Source: Flagellimonas meishanensis
GTDB lineage: Bacteria; Bacteroidota; Bacteroidia; Flavobacteriales; Flavobacteriaceae
DNA length: 64,000 nt
Reading direction: 5' to 3'
NCBI RefSeq assembly: GCF_019880545.1
Contig: NZ_JAINVW010000001.1
Coordinates: 1,399,916-1,463,915, forward strand
Shown: one piece after another, positions 34,878 through 41,938 of the stretch
Numbering within the stretch: the stretch's first letter is position 1
How the letters are laid out: each line of letters opens with the position of its first letter
Notes under the pieces: generated by a model
Seen by the model: only the letters and a program-made list of their open reading frames with translations
What the model was told of the DNA's origin: nothing
Databases searched by the model: none
Program-made: the position numbers and the translations under genes

Positions 34878-36248
34878 TCACAGCACTAGTGTAAATATCT
34901 GGTTCAATTGGGGTATGGTGATGTGCCAACCAAAAACATCCATTAGCTTATTTTGAAATTTTTGGAGCACATCAGGTTCCCCATGTATCAAAAAGGTATT
35001 CTCGGGTATGTTCCGCAATTTCCCCAACCAATTCATAAGTTCTTGCTGGTCTGCATGGGCCGAAAGGCTTTCAAAATGAACCACACTTGCCTTTACGGAA
35101 TGGTGCTTGCCGTATATCTTTAGTTCTTCGGTGCCTTCAAGCAGTTTCCTCCCTCGGGTTCCTTCCGCCATATATCCCACCAACAGTATTGTAGTGGTCG
35201 GTCTGTCCACCAATTGTTGTAAATACGTGAGAACCCGCCCTCCGGTGACCATGCCGCTGCCTGCAATTATTATTTTGGGCCTTGGGTCATCAATTGTTTC
35301 CCATGTTTCGCGATAGGATTGGATTATATTCATGTGCCCACACATGGCCCGGTATTCGTTGTGTGCCAATTGATGCCATTGTGGGTGTCTTTCAAAAACG
35401 GAAAGTACATCATTGCCCATGGGACTATCCACATAAATGGGAATGTTCGGAATCTTGTTCTTGCGATACATGTGCCATAGCAGGTACATGAGTGATTGTA
35501 ATCTTTCTACTGCAAATGATGGGATGATCAGGTTTCCTTTTTGATGGATGGTTCGGTTGACCAAATCGGCCAATAGGGTTTCCACATCTTCCTCGGGATG
35601 GTCTTTATCGCCATAGGTGCTTTCCATGAAAAGATAATCGGCCCATTCCGGTTGCTCGGGGGGTGCCAATAAAGCATCATGTTGCTTGCCCACATCTCCA
35701 GAGAAAACGAACCGTTTTCCATAAATATCCATTTCAATGAAAGTGGCCCCGATAATATGGCCATTGTACCGGAATCGATATTTGATGTTTTCAGATAGGC
35801 TGTACCACGTATCCCGTTCTTTGGGGTTGAAGAATTTTATGGCAAATTCGGCTTCGCTAAGCGAATAGAATGGAAGCGCCGGGTCATGTTTGGAGTAGCC
35901 TTCGGCATTGGCCATTTGGGCTTCTTCCTCATGGATTTTGGCACTGTCGGAAAGAATGATTTCTGCAATATCCAAGGTAGGTGCGGTGCCATAAACCGGA
36001 CCCCGAAAACCTGCCTTGAATAATCTGGGAAGGTATCCTGTGTGATCCAGATGTCCATGTGTGAGGAATACAGCGTCCAAGTTTTGGGGCACTATGGGCA
36101 AGGGGTCCCAGTTCCTTTGGCGCAATTCCTTAATGCCCTGGAACATACCACAGTCGACCATTATGTTTTTTTCGGGTGTTTCCAGATAGAATTTTGAACC
36201 CGTTACGGTGCCCGCTGCCCCGAGAAACTGTATCTTAATCGTGGGCAT
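34878..36248 (-). CDS. MBL-fold beta-CASP RNase-like hydrolase
   Basis: 456-residue metallo-beta-lactamase/beta-CASP/RMMBL protein, the Ysh1/CPSF-73-like nuclease family. Zinc motif THGHLDHTG (His64, His66, Asp68, His69), FSGDVGKQ (Asp), the beta-CASP domain (about 210-340; FMESTYGDKDH, PSFAVERLQSL, YVDSPMG) and the C-terminal RMMBL with SAHADQQELMNW and LIHGEPD are all present, so it should be active. The Ysh1-type bacterial members are predicted exonucleases acting on RNA. Its start overlaps by 14 bp the end of the ATP-cone nuclease gene, giving a two-gene operon. Both genes were probably gained as a unit, as similar pairs would then encode two nucleic-acid enzymes. Confidence 0.92.
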   Translation of the reverse strand: MPTIKIQFLGAAGTVTGSKFYLETPEKNIMVDCGMFQGIKELRQRNWDPLPIVPQNLDAVFLTHGHLDHTGYLPRLFKAGFRGPVYGTAPTLDIAEIILSDSAKIHEEEAQMANAEGYSKHDPALPFYSLSEAEFAIKFFNPKERDTWYSLSENIKYRFRYNGHIIGATFIEMDIYGKRFVFSGDVGKQHDALLAPPEQPEWADYLFMESTYGDKDHPEEDVETLLADLVNRTIHQKGNLIIPSFAVERLQSLMYLLWHMYRKNKIPNIPIYVDSPMGNDVLSVFERHPQWHQLAHNEYRAMCGHMNIIQSYRETWETIDDPRPKIIIAGSGMVTGGRVLTYLQQLVDRPTTTILLVGYMAEGTRGRKLLEGTEELKIYGKHHSVKASVVHFESLSAHADQQELMNWLGKLRNIPENTFLIHGEPDVLQKFQNKLMDVFGWHITIPQLNQIFTLVL

Positions 36249-37137
36249 GTTGTCTCTGGTTAAGTGTGCAGAGCATTTTCATCTCTTCCAAGATTCTTTT
36301 TTTTCGCATATCGGAGATACCCAAGTGATCCAGGAAAAAGCGATCGCCCAACAGTTGTTGGCAGAGTACCACATCCCTACTCAATAAAAAATCTTTTTCC
36401 CTTTTGGTGAGTAGTGTGGATACGGTTATGGGGTAGAGGCCAAGATCATCTATGCGGTCCTTAAGCGCATTGCCCATTGGATGGTCCCAGCCCAACAAAT
36501 AGAGTTTTGCACATTGGCCATACTGCAATGCGTCGGCAGTGAAACGGGTGTTCGTTACCAGCCAGCCTTCTTTCAGGAGTTTTTTGCCACGTGTCCCGTT
36601 CCAGCGTTTTTGCACATCCGTATACCTGCTGTGGATGTACAACGGGTCCTTTACACTGCACTTTTTGGTCTTGTCACTGTGAAACTTACATTCGACCAGT
36701 ATGAAAAAATCACCGTTTTCCGCCAGCACATCTATTTCGTGCTTCACGCAGGATCCCTCCACCGTTTGGCCCACATCAACGGTGTACCCTGAATATTTCA
36801 ATAGCTGCCCCACAAATTTTTCAAAAGGAAATCCTGTTGGCCCCAGCTCATAAATGGCTTTCTTCAATTTGTATTTTGAAGCGAAAATGGCGCGTTCTTT
36901 TTTCAACAATGCAAAGGCCCTGTTGTGTATTTCCTCTGTGGTTATTTTGGGATACAGTTCACTTTTTATGGTCTGTACTATGTGTTCCACGACCTGCTCA
37001 CTGGCCCCTGATTTTTGTAGCGAGGCCTTGAGTTTTTTTAATGAGAAGGGGGCCTTTTCCCCGGTGGACTTGATTACCTCGAACGGTTCTTTCATACCAT
37101 CAATCTTATAAAATGCATCCAAAAAGGTTGGATCCAT
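36235..37137 (-). CDS. ATP-cone fused to Mrr-like restriction endonuclease domain
   Basis: 300 residues from the ATG at 37137 (another ATG at 37095 just before EPFEVIKSTGEKAPFS is possible). Residues about 17-105 are an ATP-cone, the nucleotide-sensing domain of ribonucleotide reductases and NrdR (FSLKKLKASLQKSGASEQVV, then ITTEEIHNRAFALLKKE). Residues about 105-230 are an Mrr-like PD-(D/E)xK nuclease (FEKFVGQLLKYSGYTV, HEIDVLAENG with Asp136, ILVECKFH with Glu149 and Lys151). The tail (230-300) is helical. The protein should cut nucleic acid under control of ATP/dATP level; the target is unknown. It overlaps the MBL nuclease gene and has a perfect palindrome about 40 bp upstream. Confidence 0.87.
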   Translation of the reverse strand: MDPTFLDAFYKIDGMKEPFEVIKSTGEKAPFSLKKLKASLQKSGASEQVVEHIVQTIKSELYPKITTEEIHNRAFALLKKERAIFASKYKLKKAIYELGPTGFPFEKFVGQLLKYSGYTVDVGQTVEGSCVKHEIDVLAENGDFFILVECKFHSDKTKKCSVKDPLYIHSRYTDVQKRWNGTRGKKLLKEGWLVTNTRFTADALQYGQCAKLYLLGWDHPMGNALKDRIDDLGLYPITVSTLLTKREKDFLLSRDVVLCQQLLGDRFFLDHLGISDMRKKRILEEMKMLCTLNQRQHAHD

Positions 37138-37170
37138 CAATTAAGGTAACCCCAAACTTTTAGCTTTTCC

Positions 37171-37184
37171 ATGACCTTTGTCAT
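37171..37184. promoter_or_regulatory. Putative Crp/Fnr-type operator upstream of the ATP-cone/MBL operon
   Basis: ATGACCTTTGTCAT is a perfect dyad in its half-sites (ATGAC-4-GTCAT). It is centred about 40 bp before the minus-strand ATG at 37137. Confidence 0.6.
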
Positions 37185-37205
37185 AAATGTCAAAACAAGC
37201 CTCCA

Positions 37206-37219
37206 CTGATGCAGGTCAT
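37206..37219. promoter_or_regulatory. Putative Crp/Fnr-type operator upstream of the PepSY-like gene
   Basis: CTGATGCAGGTCAT (TGAT-GCAG-GTCA), 35 bp from the previous copy (centre to centre), is about 97 bp before the plus-strand ATG at 37310. The paired sites suggest separate control of the two divergent genes. Confidence 0.5.
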
Positions 37220-37309
37220 TGTGAACCAGGGACTTTACAGATACATTTGGATAAGAAATACAGATGGGCCCGGTGGGATCATCTTTTTGTTAACCTAAAT
37301 ACTAAAGTC

Positions 37310-37819
37310 ATGAAAAAATTACTATGTGGTCTATTTATACTGGGCCTGACCATCCCAAGTTTCGCACAGGTCATAAAAACCGAGGAGCTTTCTGAAGTTG
37401 TTGTCTATGCCACAAACTATAAGTATTTGAACAATGTTGATACAGAAGAGGAGGCTTCCATTCCCGTAGAGATGCTTAGAAGAAAGGTGGCGGCATTCAA
37501 TGTTCAGGAATCTGAGTACTATCAAGATGACTATGATCTTTACAACATCAACTTTTTTATTCCCGAGGGAAAGATTCTTGCTGCCTATGACAAGGACGGC
37601 AAAATAATCCGGACCGCTGAAAGGTTCAGGGACATAAACTTGCCCACTGCCGTAAAGGAAGCGGTATTGGATAGATTTCCGGAATGGACAATTACCAAGG
37701 ACATTTATCTTGTAAATTATCACGATGAAAAAGGAGTTGCCAAAAAGTACAAATTGAAACTGGAAAATGGTGATAAGGTACTTCGGGTAAAGGTGGATGG
37801 CGAGGGTAATTTTCTATAA
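37310..37819 (+). CDS. Exported PepSY-like protein
   Basis: 169 residues from the ATG at 37310, which starts a signal peptide (KKLLCGLFILGLTIPSFAQ). The mature part has ELSEVVVYATNYKYLNNVD, then FIPEGKILAAYDKDGKIIRT, LPTAVKEAVLDRFPEWTITK and YLVNYHDEKGVAKKYKLKLE, a pattern I associate with PepSY-like/DUF2874 periplasmic proteins. Relatives in flavobacteria are sometimes mislabelled nicotinate-nucleotide adenylyltransferase. No catalytic residues were seen; PepSY domains are usually inhibitory or binding modules. Dodecin follows 43 bp downstream, probably on the same transcript. Confidence 0.75.
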   Translation: MKKLLCGLFILGLTIPSFAQVIKTEELSEVVVYATNYKYLNNVDTEEEASIPVEMLRRKVAAFNVQESEYYQDDYDLYNINFFIPEGKILAAYDKDGKIIRTAERFRDINLPTAVKEAVLDRFPEWTITKDIYLVNYHDEKGVAKKYKLKLENGDKVLRVKVDGEGNFL

Positions 37820-37862
37820 AGGAGGAAACAATCCCCTAATGTTAATCAAAAAAAATTGAATC

Positions 37863-38069
37863 ATGTCAGTATTGAAAGTCATAGAGATTTTGGGAAACTC
37901 CACCGTTAGTTTTGAGGATGCGGTACAGAACATTGTGGATGAGGTGTGCAAAACGGTAAAAAATGTCAAATCGGTGTATGTGAAGGATATGCAGGTAACG
38001 ATAAATGACAATCAAATTGCCGAGTACCGTGTAAATGCCAAGGTTACCTTTGGCATTATGGAAGATTAG
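37863..38069 (+). CDS. Dodecin family flavin-binding protein
   Basis: 68-residue protein matching dodecin over its full length: SVLKVIEILGNSTVSFEDAV, then VKNVKSVYVKDMQVTINDNQ and AEYRVNAKVTFGIMED. Dodecins form hollow dodecamers that store or scavenge FMN/riboflavin. A flavin-storage protein near a LOV kinase and a FMN-binding oxidase-like protein fits a flavin theme. It lies 43 bp after the PepSY-like gene and ends at a strong terminator. Confidence 0.92.
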   Translation: MSVLKVIEILGNSTVSFEDAVQNIVDEVCKTVKNVKSVYVKDMQVTINDNQIAEYRVNAKVTFGIMED

Positions 38070-38089
38070 ACCGTTTGTTTGGTCTTTAC

Positions 38090-38130
38090 AATATGGCCCG
38101 AAAGTAGCAGAGTTTTCGGGCCATATTTTT
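38090..38130 (+). terminator. Rho-independent terminator after dodecin
   Basis: A 14-bp perfect stem (38090-38103 with 38114-38127; core TATGGCCCGAAA), 10-base loop, ending in a T run on the plus strand, 20 bp after the dodecin stop. Confidence 0.85.
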
Positions 38131-38158
38131 ATTCCAGAGGTATTCCTACCTAAAAACG

Positions 38159-38192
38159 GGCAGGATTTGATCTTTAAAGATCAAATCCTGCC
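38159..38192 (-). terminator. Perfect 34-bp palindrome, terminator for the GerW operon
   Basis: A 17+17-bp perfect palindrome (half GGCAGGATTTGATCTTT) with no loop bases of its own. On the minus strand it is followed by CCGTTTTTA, so it should stop the minus-strand transcript 20 bp after the gerW-like stop codon. It lies beside the dodecin terminator in a convergent gap. Confidence 0.8.
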
Positions 38193-38211
38193 ATGCAATT
38201 GGTCAACCACC

Positions 38212-38586
38212 TTAAGCCATTTCGGCCTCTTTTTCCTTGCGTCGGTTTTCCACAAGTTTCTCGATCAAATCGGGCACTTTTTCAAAGGCTGCTGAGAGTC
38301 CGTGTGCCTTTCCGGTTTCCAAGAAGGAGATCTCATCGTCCTTGGTCACCAAAAAGCCGATGGGTTCTATTCCCATACCAGCTCCGGCACCCATGCCTTG
38401 GCCTTTTCCTTTTTTGGGTTCGATGCCTTCACCGCCCCCTGAGCCAAAGCCCAATCCCACTTTAATGACGGGCACACATTTGAATTCTCCAAGCTCGAAC
38501 TGCTCTCCGACAACGGTTTCAGTTTTTGCCTCAGACTTTATGAAGTCCGTAATTTTTCCCAGTAATTCTTCAAAATGTAAATCCAT
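38212..38586 (-). CDS. GerW/YtfJ family protein
   Basis: 124-residue protein of the family known from Bacillus spore germination (GerW, YtfJ): LHFEELLGKITDFIKSEAKT, VVGEQFELGEFKCVPVIKVG, a Gly-rich loop (GFGSGGGEGIE, then GAGAGMGIEPIGFLV) and SFLETGKAHG. Here there is no sporulation, so the role is unknown. It is cotranscribed with the DUF2953-like gene upstream (11-bp gap) under an operator at 39137. In Bacillus, ytfJ also neighbours ytfI, which encodes a DUF2953 protein. Confidence 0.87.
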   Translation of the reverse strand: MDLHFEELLGKITDFIKSEAKTETVVGEQFELGEFKCVPVIKVGLGFGSGGGEGIEPKKGKGQGMGAGAGMGIEPIGFLVTKDDEISFLETGKAHGLSAAFEKVPDLIEKLVENRRKEKEAEMA

Positions 38587-38597
38587 GGTTCTAAAAT

Positions 38598-39092
38598 TTA
38601 AAAGTTAATAAATGATCTAATGATACGTATGGGCCTATTTCGCAATAATAGCTCCACGCGGTTCCTTCCTTCAAAGTTGATCTTGAATCCTCCTACATAA
38701 TGATCTAGCAACACAAATGCGGGGTATAATTTCGCATTGGTAATACAATCACCTGTATCAAGGTCTATTTTTAATCGTTTTATGCTGAAGGATTTCAACA
38801 ATCCAATGATTTTTTTTGGGGGAAATCCCCTTGTTTTCTTCTTTTCTTTCCTCTTCGTTTTTGGTTTTGGCACGCCCAGCTTTCTCAAGGGATAGAAGGA
38901 AAAGTTCTTAAAGGGCACTTTCAACCGTATTTTAATAATCTCCTCCTTGTCCGGTTCTATGCTTGCCTTGACCAACCCCTTCAATTGCACATAATATTGG
39001 CGACTGTTCGTATCAATATAAATCTCGAGGGGGATGAGCAGCAAGCCAACAACAAGCAGAATGAAGACCAAAACTATAATACCGAAGACCAT
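38598..39092 (-). CDS. DUF2953-like membrane protein
   Basis: 164 residues with one N-terminal membrane helix (VFGIIVLVFILLVVGLLLIP), then a beta-rich segment (YIDTNSRQYYVQLKGLVKAS), a basic linker (PKPKTKRKEKKKTRG) and a C-terminal domain (FSIKRLKIDLDTGDCITNAK, then VGGFKINFEGRNRVELLL). Layout and pairing with GerW point to the DUF2953/YtfI family; by sequence alone I am less sure. The helix should anchor it in the inner membrane with the rest outside or in the periplasm. Confidence 0.65.
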   Translation of the reverse strand: MVFGIIVLVFILLVVGLLLIPLEIYIDTNSRQYYVQLKGLVKASIEPDKEEIIKIRLKVPFKNFSFYPLRKLGVPKPKTKRKEKKKTRGFPPKKIIGLLKSFSIKRLKIDLDTGDCITNAKLYPAFVLLDHYVGGFKINFEGRNRVELLLRNRPIRIIRSFINF

Positions 39093-39136
39093 AATCCCCT
39101 TTTTTGCAAAGGACGTGATAACCTTATGGAATCACA

Positions 39137-39150
39137 ATGACGCAGATCAT
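39137..39150. promoter_or_regulatory. Putative Crp/Fnr-type operator upstream of the DUF2953-GerW operon
   Basis: ATGACGCAGATCAT (TGAC-GCAG-ATCA) is centred about 51 bp before the ATG at 39092, inside a 71-bp gap after the MCE gene. Confidence 0.55.
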
Positions 39151-39163
39151 CCAATGACTGCAT

Positions 39164-40150
39164 TCACTGGACTTTTTTGGCCTCTTTTTTCTGTTGTCGC
39201 TCCAGTTTTTTAAAGTAACCCCTTGTCAAAAAGTTATGCTTTAGGGCCTCCATGTTTTGGTTGAACTTTTCAGCGCCCATTTCGATATTGAGCATGGTGC
39301 TTTCCAATTGGTTTACCATGGTGGTGTCTTGGGAAAGATAGCGCAACGCACCTTTTCCACCCTTCACATCTTCCAACAACACCCCCAGGTCGCCCACGAT
39401 TTTTTCTATTCCGTTACTCGAGTTTTCCAGATTGGAGATAATGCTACGCATTTGCTCACCCGAAATGCTGTCCGCTAGCAATACCCCGGCCGTGCTCTGC
39501 TCGAAATCAATGTTTTTTATCATGTTGTTGAGTGCTGCAAGGGTGGTGCTGGCCTCTTGGCTTGAATATTTAAGGTTGGTGATGGTATGCTTGAGGTCAT
39601 TGGCCATTATGGTATCGTTCAAAAGCCGTCCCAAGGTACCCTTGCCCTGGGTGAGTGATTCTGTTACCTGCAAGAGTTCCGCGGTCAATAGTGCTGCATT
39701 TTCATTGGTGGTGTTAAGAGTGCTGAGCATATCCTGAGATGCAATCTTACTGTACGATTTCAGCTGGTCGCCCGGTTCCACCAGATCTGCATCGCCTTTT
39801 CCGGGGACAATGTTTACCAGCATACTGCCCACCAAACCGTCCGATCCTATTGTTGCCACCGCATCCTTCTTTATATGGGCACTCATTTTTTCTTCGATGA
39901 TCATGTGGACTTTAATGGTGGTATCATTGATCATTTCAATGCGACTTACCGTGCCCACATTGATTCCGGAAAAACGCACGTTATTTCCATTTTGAAGGCC
40001 ATTGGTGTTTTTGAAGACCGCGCTCAAAGGAAAGGTGTCCCCGAACATGTTCTGTCTATTGCCAATTAGATAGGCAGCAGTCACCAGCAGTAGGGTGCCG
40101 ATGATTACAAAAATGCCCAGTCGTATATTTTGTGCCGTTGTTTTTTCCAT
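39164..40150 (-). CDS. MlaD-type MCE lipid-transport protein
   Basis: 328 residues with an N-terminal membrane anchor (LGIFVIIGTLLLVTAAYLIG), one MCE domain (about 38-115; FKNTNGLQNGNNVRFSGINV, then VGSMLVNIVPG) and a long helical C-terminus. MCE proteins form hexameric rings that carry phospholipids between the membranes. It is the periplasmic subunit of the transporter encoded by this three-gene set (permease, ATPase, MCE; gaps of 1 and 4 bp). Confidence 0.92.
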   Translation of the reverse strand: MEKTTAQNIRLGIFVIIGTLLLVTAAYLIGNRQNMFGDTFPLSAVFKNTNGLQNGNNVRFSGINVGTVSRIEMINDTTIKVHMIIEEKMSAHIKKDAVATIGSDGLVGSMLVNIVPGKGDADLVEPGDQLKSYSKIASQDMLSTLNTTNENAALLTAELLQVTESLTQGKGTLGRLLNDTIMANDLKHTITNLKYSSQEASTTLAALNNMIKNIDFEQSTAGVLLADSISGEQMRSIISNLENSSNGIEKIVGDLGVLLEDVKGGKGALRYLSQDTTMVNQLESTMLNIEMGAEKFNQNMEALKHNFLTRGYFKKLERQQKKEAKKVQ

Positions 40151-40154
40151 GGTT

Positions 40155-40949
40155 CTATTTTTTAAAAAAGGCTTCTACCTTGGGGTCGGTGGAGGCCGAT
40201 AGTTGCGCAAAAGTGCCTTCTGCATAATTGATGCCGTCGACCAAGAGTATCATCCGTTCCGATATCACCCTGGCGCAGTCAACGTCGTGGGTGATTATGA
40301 GGGATGAGGTGTTATATTTTCTTTGGATACTTCGCATAAGCTCGATGATTTCCTTTGCGGTGATAGGGTCGAGTCCACTTGTTGGCTCATCGTACAAGAT
40401 CACTTTTGGTTTAAGGATCAAGGTCCTTGCCAGGGCCACCCGCCGTTTCATTCCCCCAGAGAGCTCAGCGGGCATGAGGTCCATGGTATGTGCCAGGCCA
40501 ACATTTTCCAGGGCTTCCAAGACCAAGGGCCTGGTATCGGATACATTGCCCAATTTTTCCTTATGCCTTCTCATGGGGAATTCCAGGTTTTCGCGAACGG
40601 TCATGGAATCATACAGTGCACTGCCTTGGAAAAGAAAACCAATATCGGCCCTAAGGGCATCCAATTGGCCTTGGTCCAAGGTGTTTACTTCTTGTCCCAT
40701 TACTTCAATGTATCCGCTGTCGGGTTGCATTAATCCCACAAGACATTTGATCATTACGGATTTTCCAGATCCGGATTTTCCCATGACCACAAGATTCTCA
40801 CCTTCATGCAGTTTTAGGTTGAAACCATTGAGCACATGGTTGTCACCAAAGCTTTTGCGCACATCTTTTATATGGATGACCAAATTCTTTTCCTTATCGG
40901 ATACCGATGCTGGTTTTTCTATCTGCGCCATGTGTTTTATCTTTTCCAT
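40155..40949 (-). CDS. MlaF-type ABC transporter ATPase
   Basis: 264 residues from the ATG at 40949; the open frame to 41099 overlaps the permease and is rejected. Walker A GKSGSGKSV, Q loop (GFLFQGSALYDS), signature LSGGMKRRVALAR, Walker B VILYDEPTSGLDP and the H-loop ITHDVD are all present. The energiser of an MlaFED-type lipid transporter. It starts 1 bp after the permease stop codon. Confidence 0.93.
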   Translation of the reverse strand: MEKIKHMAQIEKPASVSDKEKNLVIHIKDVRKSFGDNHVLNGFNLKLHEGENLVVMGKSGSGKSVMIKCLVGLMQPDSGYIEVMGQEVNTLDQGQLDALRADIGFLFQGSALYDSMTVRENLEFPMRRHKEKLGNVSDTRPLVLEALENVGLAHTMDLMPAELSGGMKRRVALARTLILKPKVILYDEPTSGLDPITAKEIIELMRSIQRKYNTSSLIITHDVDCARVISERMILLVDGINYAEGTFAQLSASTDPKVEAFFKK

Positions 40950-40950
40950 G

Positions 40951-41757
40951 TTATAGGTCATAAAATATATCCGAAACAAAAACTGCAATAAAATCGACAA
41001 CAAACAACAGCAACGAAGCGGTAACCACAGCCGTATTGGCTGCGACACCCACACCAGCAGTGCCCTTCTTACTGTAATACCCTTTGTAGCAGCCCACAAG
41101 ACCTATCACAAAGCCAAAAAAGAACGACTTGATCGAGGCAGGGACCAGGTCCCCAAACCCCAAAGCATCAAAAACGGTATTGAAATAAAGTTGAAATGAC
41201 ACATCGCCCTTCAAATTTTCCACTAGGGCAGAACCATAGAGTGCGATTACATCACCAAAAATCACCAAAAGTGGCAACATCAATGTAGTGGCCAAAATGC
41301 GGGTGACCACCAAGTATTTGAAGGGATTGGTCCCCGAAACTTCCATGGCGTCAATTTGTTCGGTGACCCGCATGGAACCCAACTCCGCACCAATGCCGGA
41401 AGCGATTCGCCCAGCACAGATAAGAGCCGTTATCACGGGACCTATTTCCCGCACAATGGAGATACCCACCATGTTCGGCATCCAAGAAACTGCTCCAAAC
41501 TCAATAAGTGTAGGCCTTGATTGCAAGGTGAGCACTAGGCCAATAATGAAACCCGTTACACCCACCAACACCAATGAGCGGTTGCCCATGTGGTAACATT
41601 GGCGGAGCAGTTCCTTAAATTCAAAGGGGGGTTTAAGGGCCTCCTTAAAGAAACGGCCTGCAAAATGGGAGAGTTCGCCAGTCTCAATAACAAAGTTTTT
41701 GACACCTTTGAGCACTGTATTCGCCCTACTGTTCACCGTTTCCTGCAAGGTTGCCAT
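40951..41757 (-). CDS. MlaE-type ABC transporter permease
   Basis: 268 residues, MlaE family: an N-terminal amphipathic part, about five membrane helices and the conserved EIGPVITALICAGRIASGIG followed by AELGSMRVTEQIDAMEVSGT. It heads the operon with an ATPase and an MCE protein. A perfect palindrome lies about 42 bp upstream, placing an envelope-lipid transporter in the putative regulon. Confidence 0.93.
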   Translation of the reverse strand: MATLQETVNSRANTVLKGVKNFVIETGELSHFAGRFFKEALKPPFEFKELLRQCYHMGNRSLVLVGVTGFIIGLVLTLQSRPTLIEFGAVSWMPNMVGISIVREIGPVITALICAGRIASGIGAELGSMRVTEQIDAMEVSGTNPFKYLVVTRILATTLMLPLLVIFGDVIALYGSALVENLKGDVSFQLYFNTVFDALGFGDLVPASIKSFFFGFVIGLVGCYKGYYSKKGTAGVGVAANTAVVTASLLLFVVDFIAVFVSDIFYDL

Positions 41758-41792
41758 AATACCAAAGGTACTTTTTGCGAAGCCGGTGGGAA

Positions 41793-41806
41793 ATGATGAA
41801 AATCAT
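41793..41806. promoter_or_regulatory. Putative Crp/Fnr-type operator upstream of the Mla operon
   Basis: ATGATGAAAATCAT is a perfect dyad in the half-sites (ATGAT-4-ATCAT). It is centred about 42 bp before the permease ATG at 41757 and is the rightmost copy of the main cluster. Confidence 0.6.
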
Positions 41807-41938
41807 ACGGTCAAACTAAAACCGACGGTACCCGGAGAGGCGTGATAGGTTTGGAAAACAGGGACGAATTGGCAAAAGCTCTTACTACCTTGGGGTGACG
41901 CAATGAATTCCATGGATGTGCCTCAAAATTGATGGCAT

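Noticed and set aside
40950..41099. N-terminal extension of the MlaF-type ATPase
   Set aside because: The extra 50 residues lie antiparallel in frame terms over the permease 3' end, are not ATPase-like, and the ATG at 40949 is 1 bp after the permease stop.
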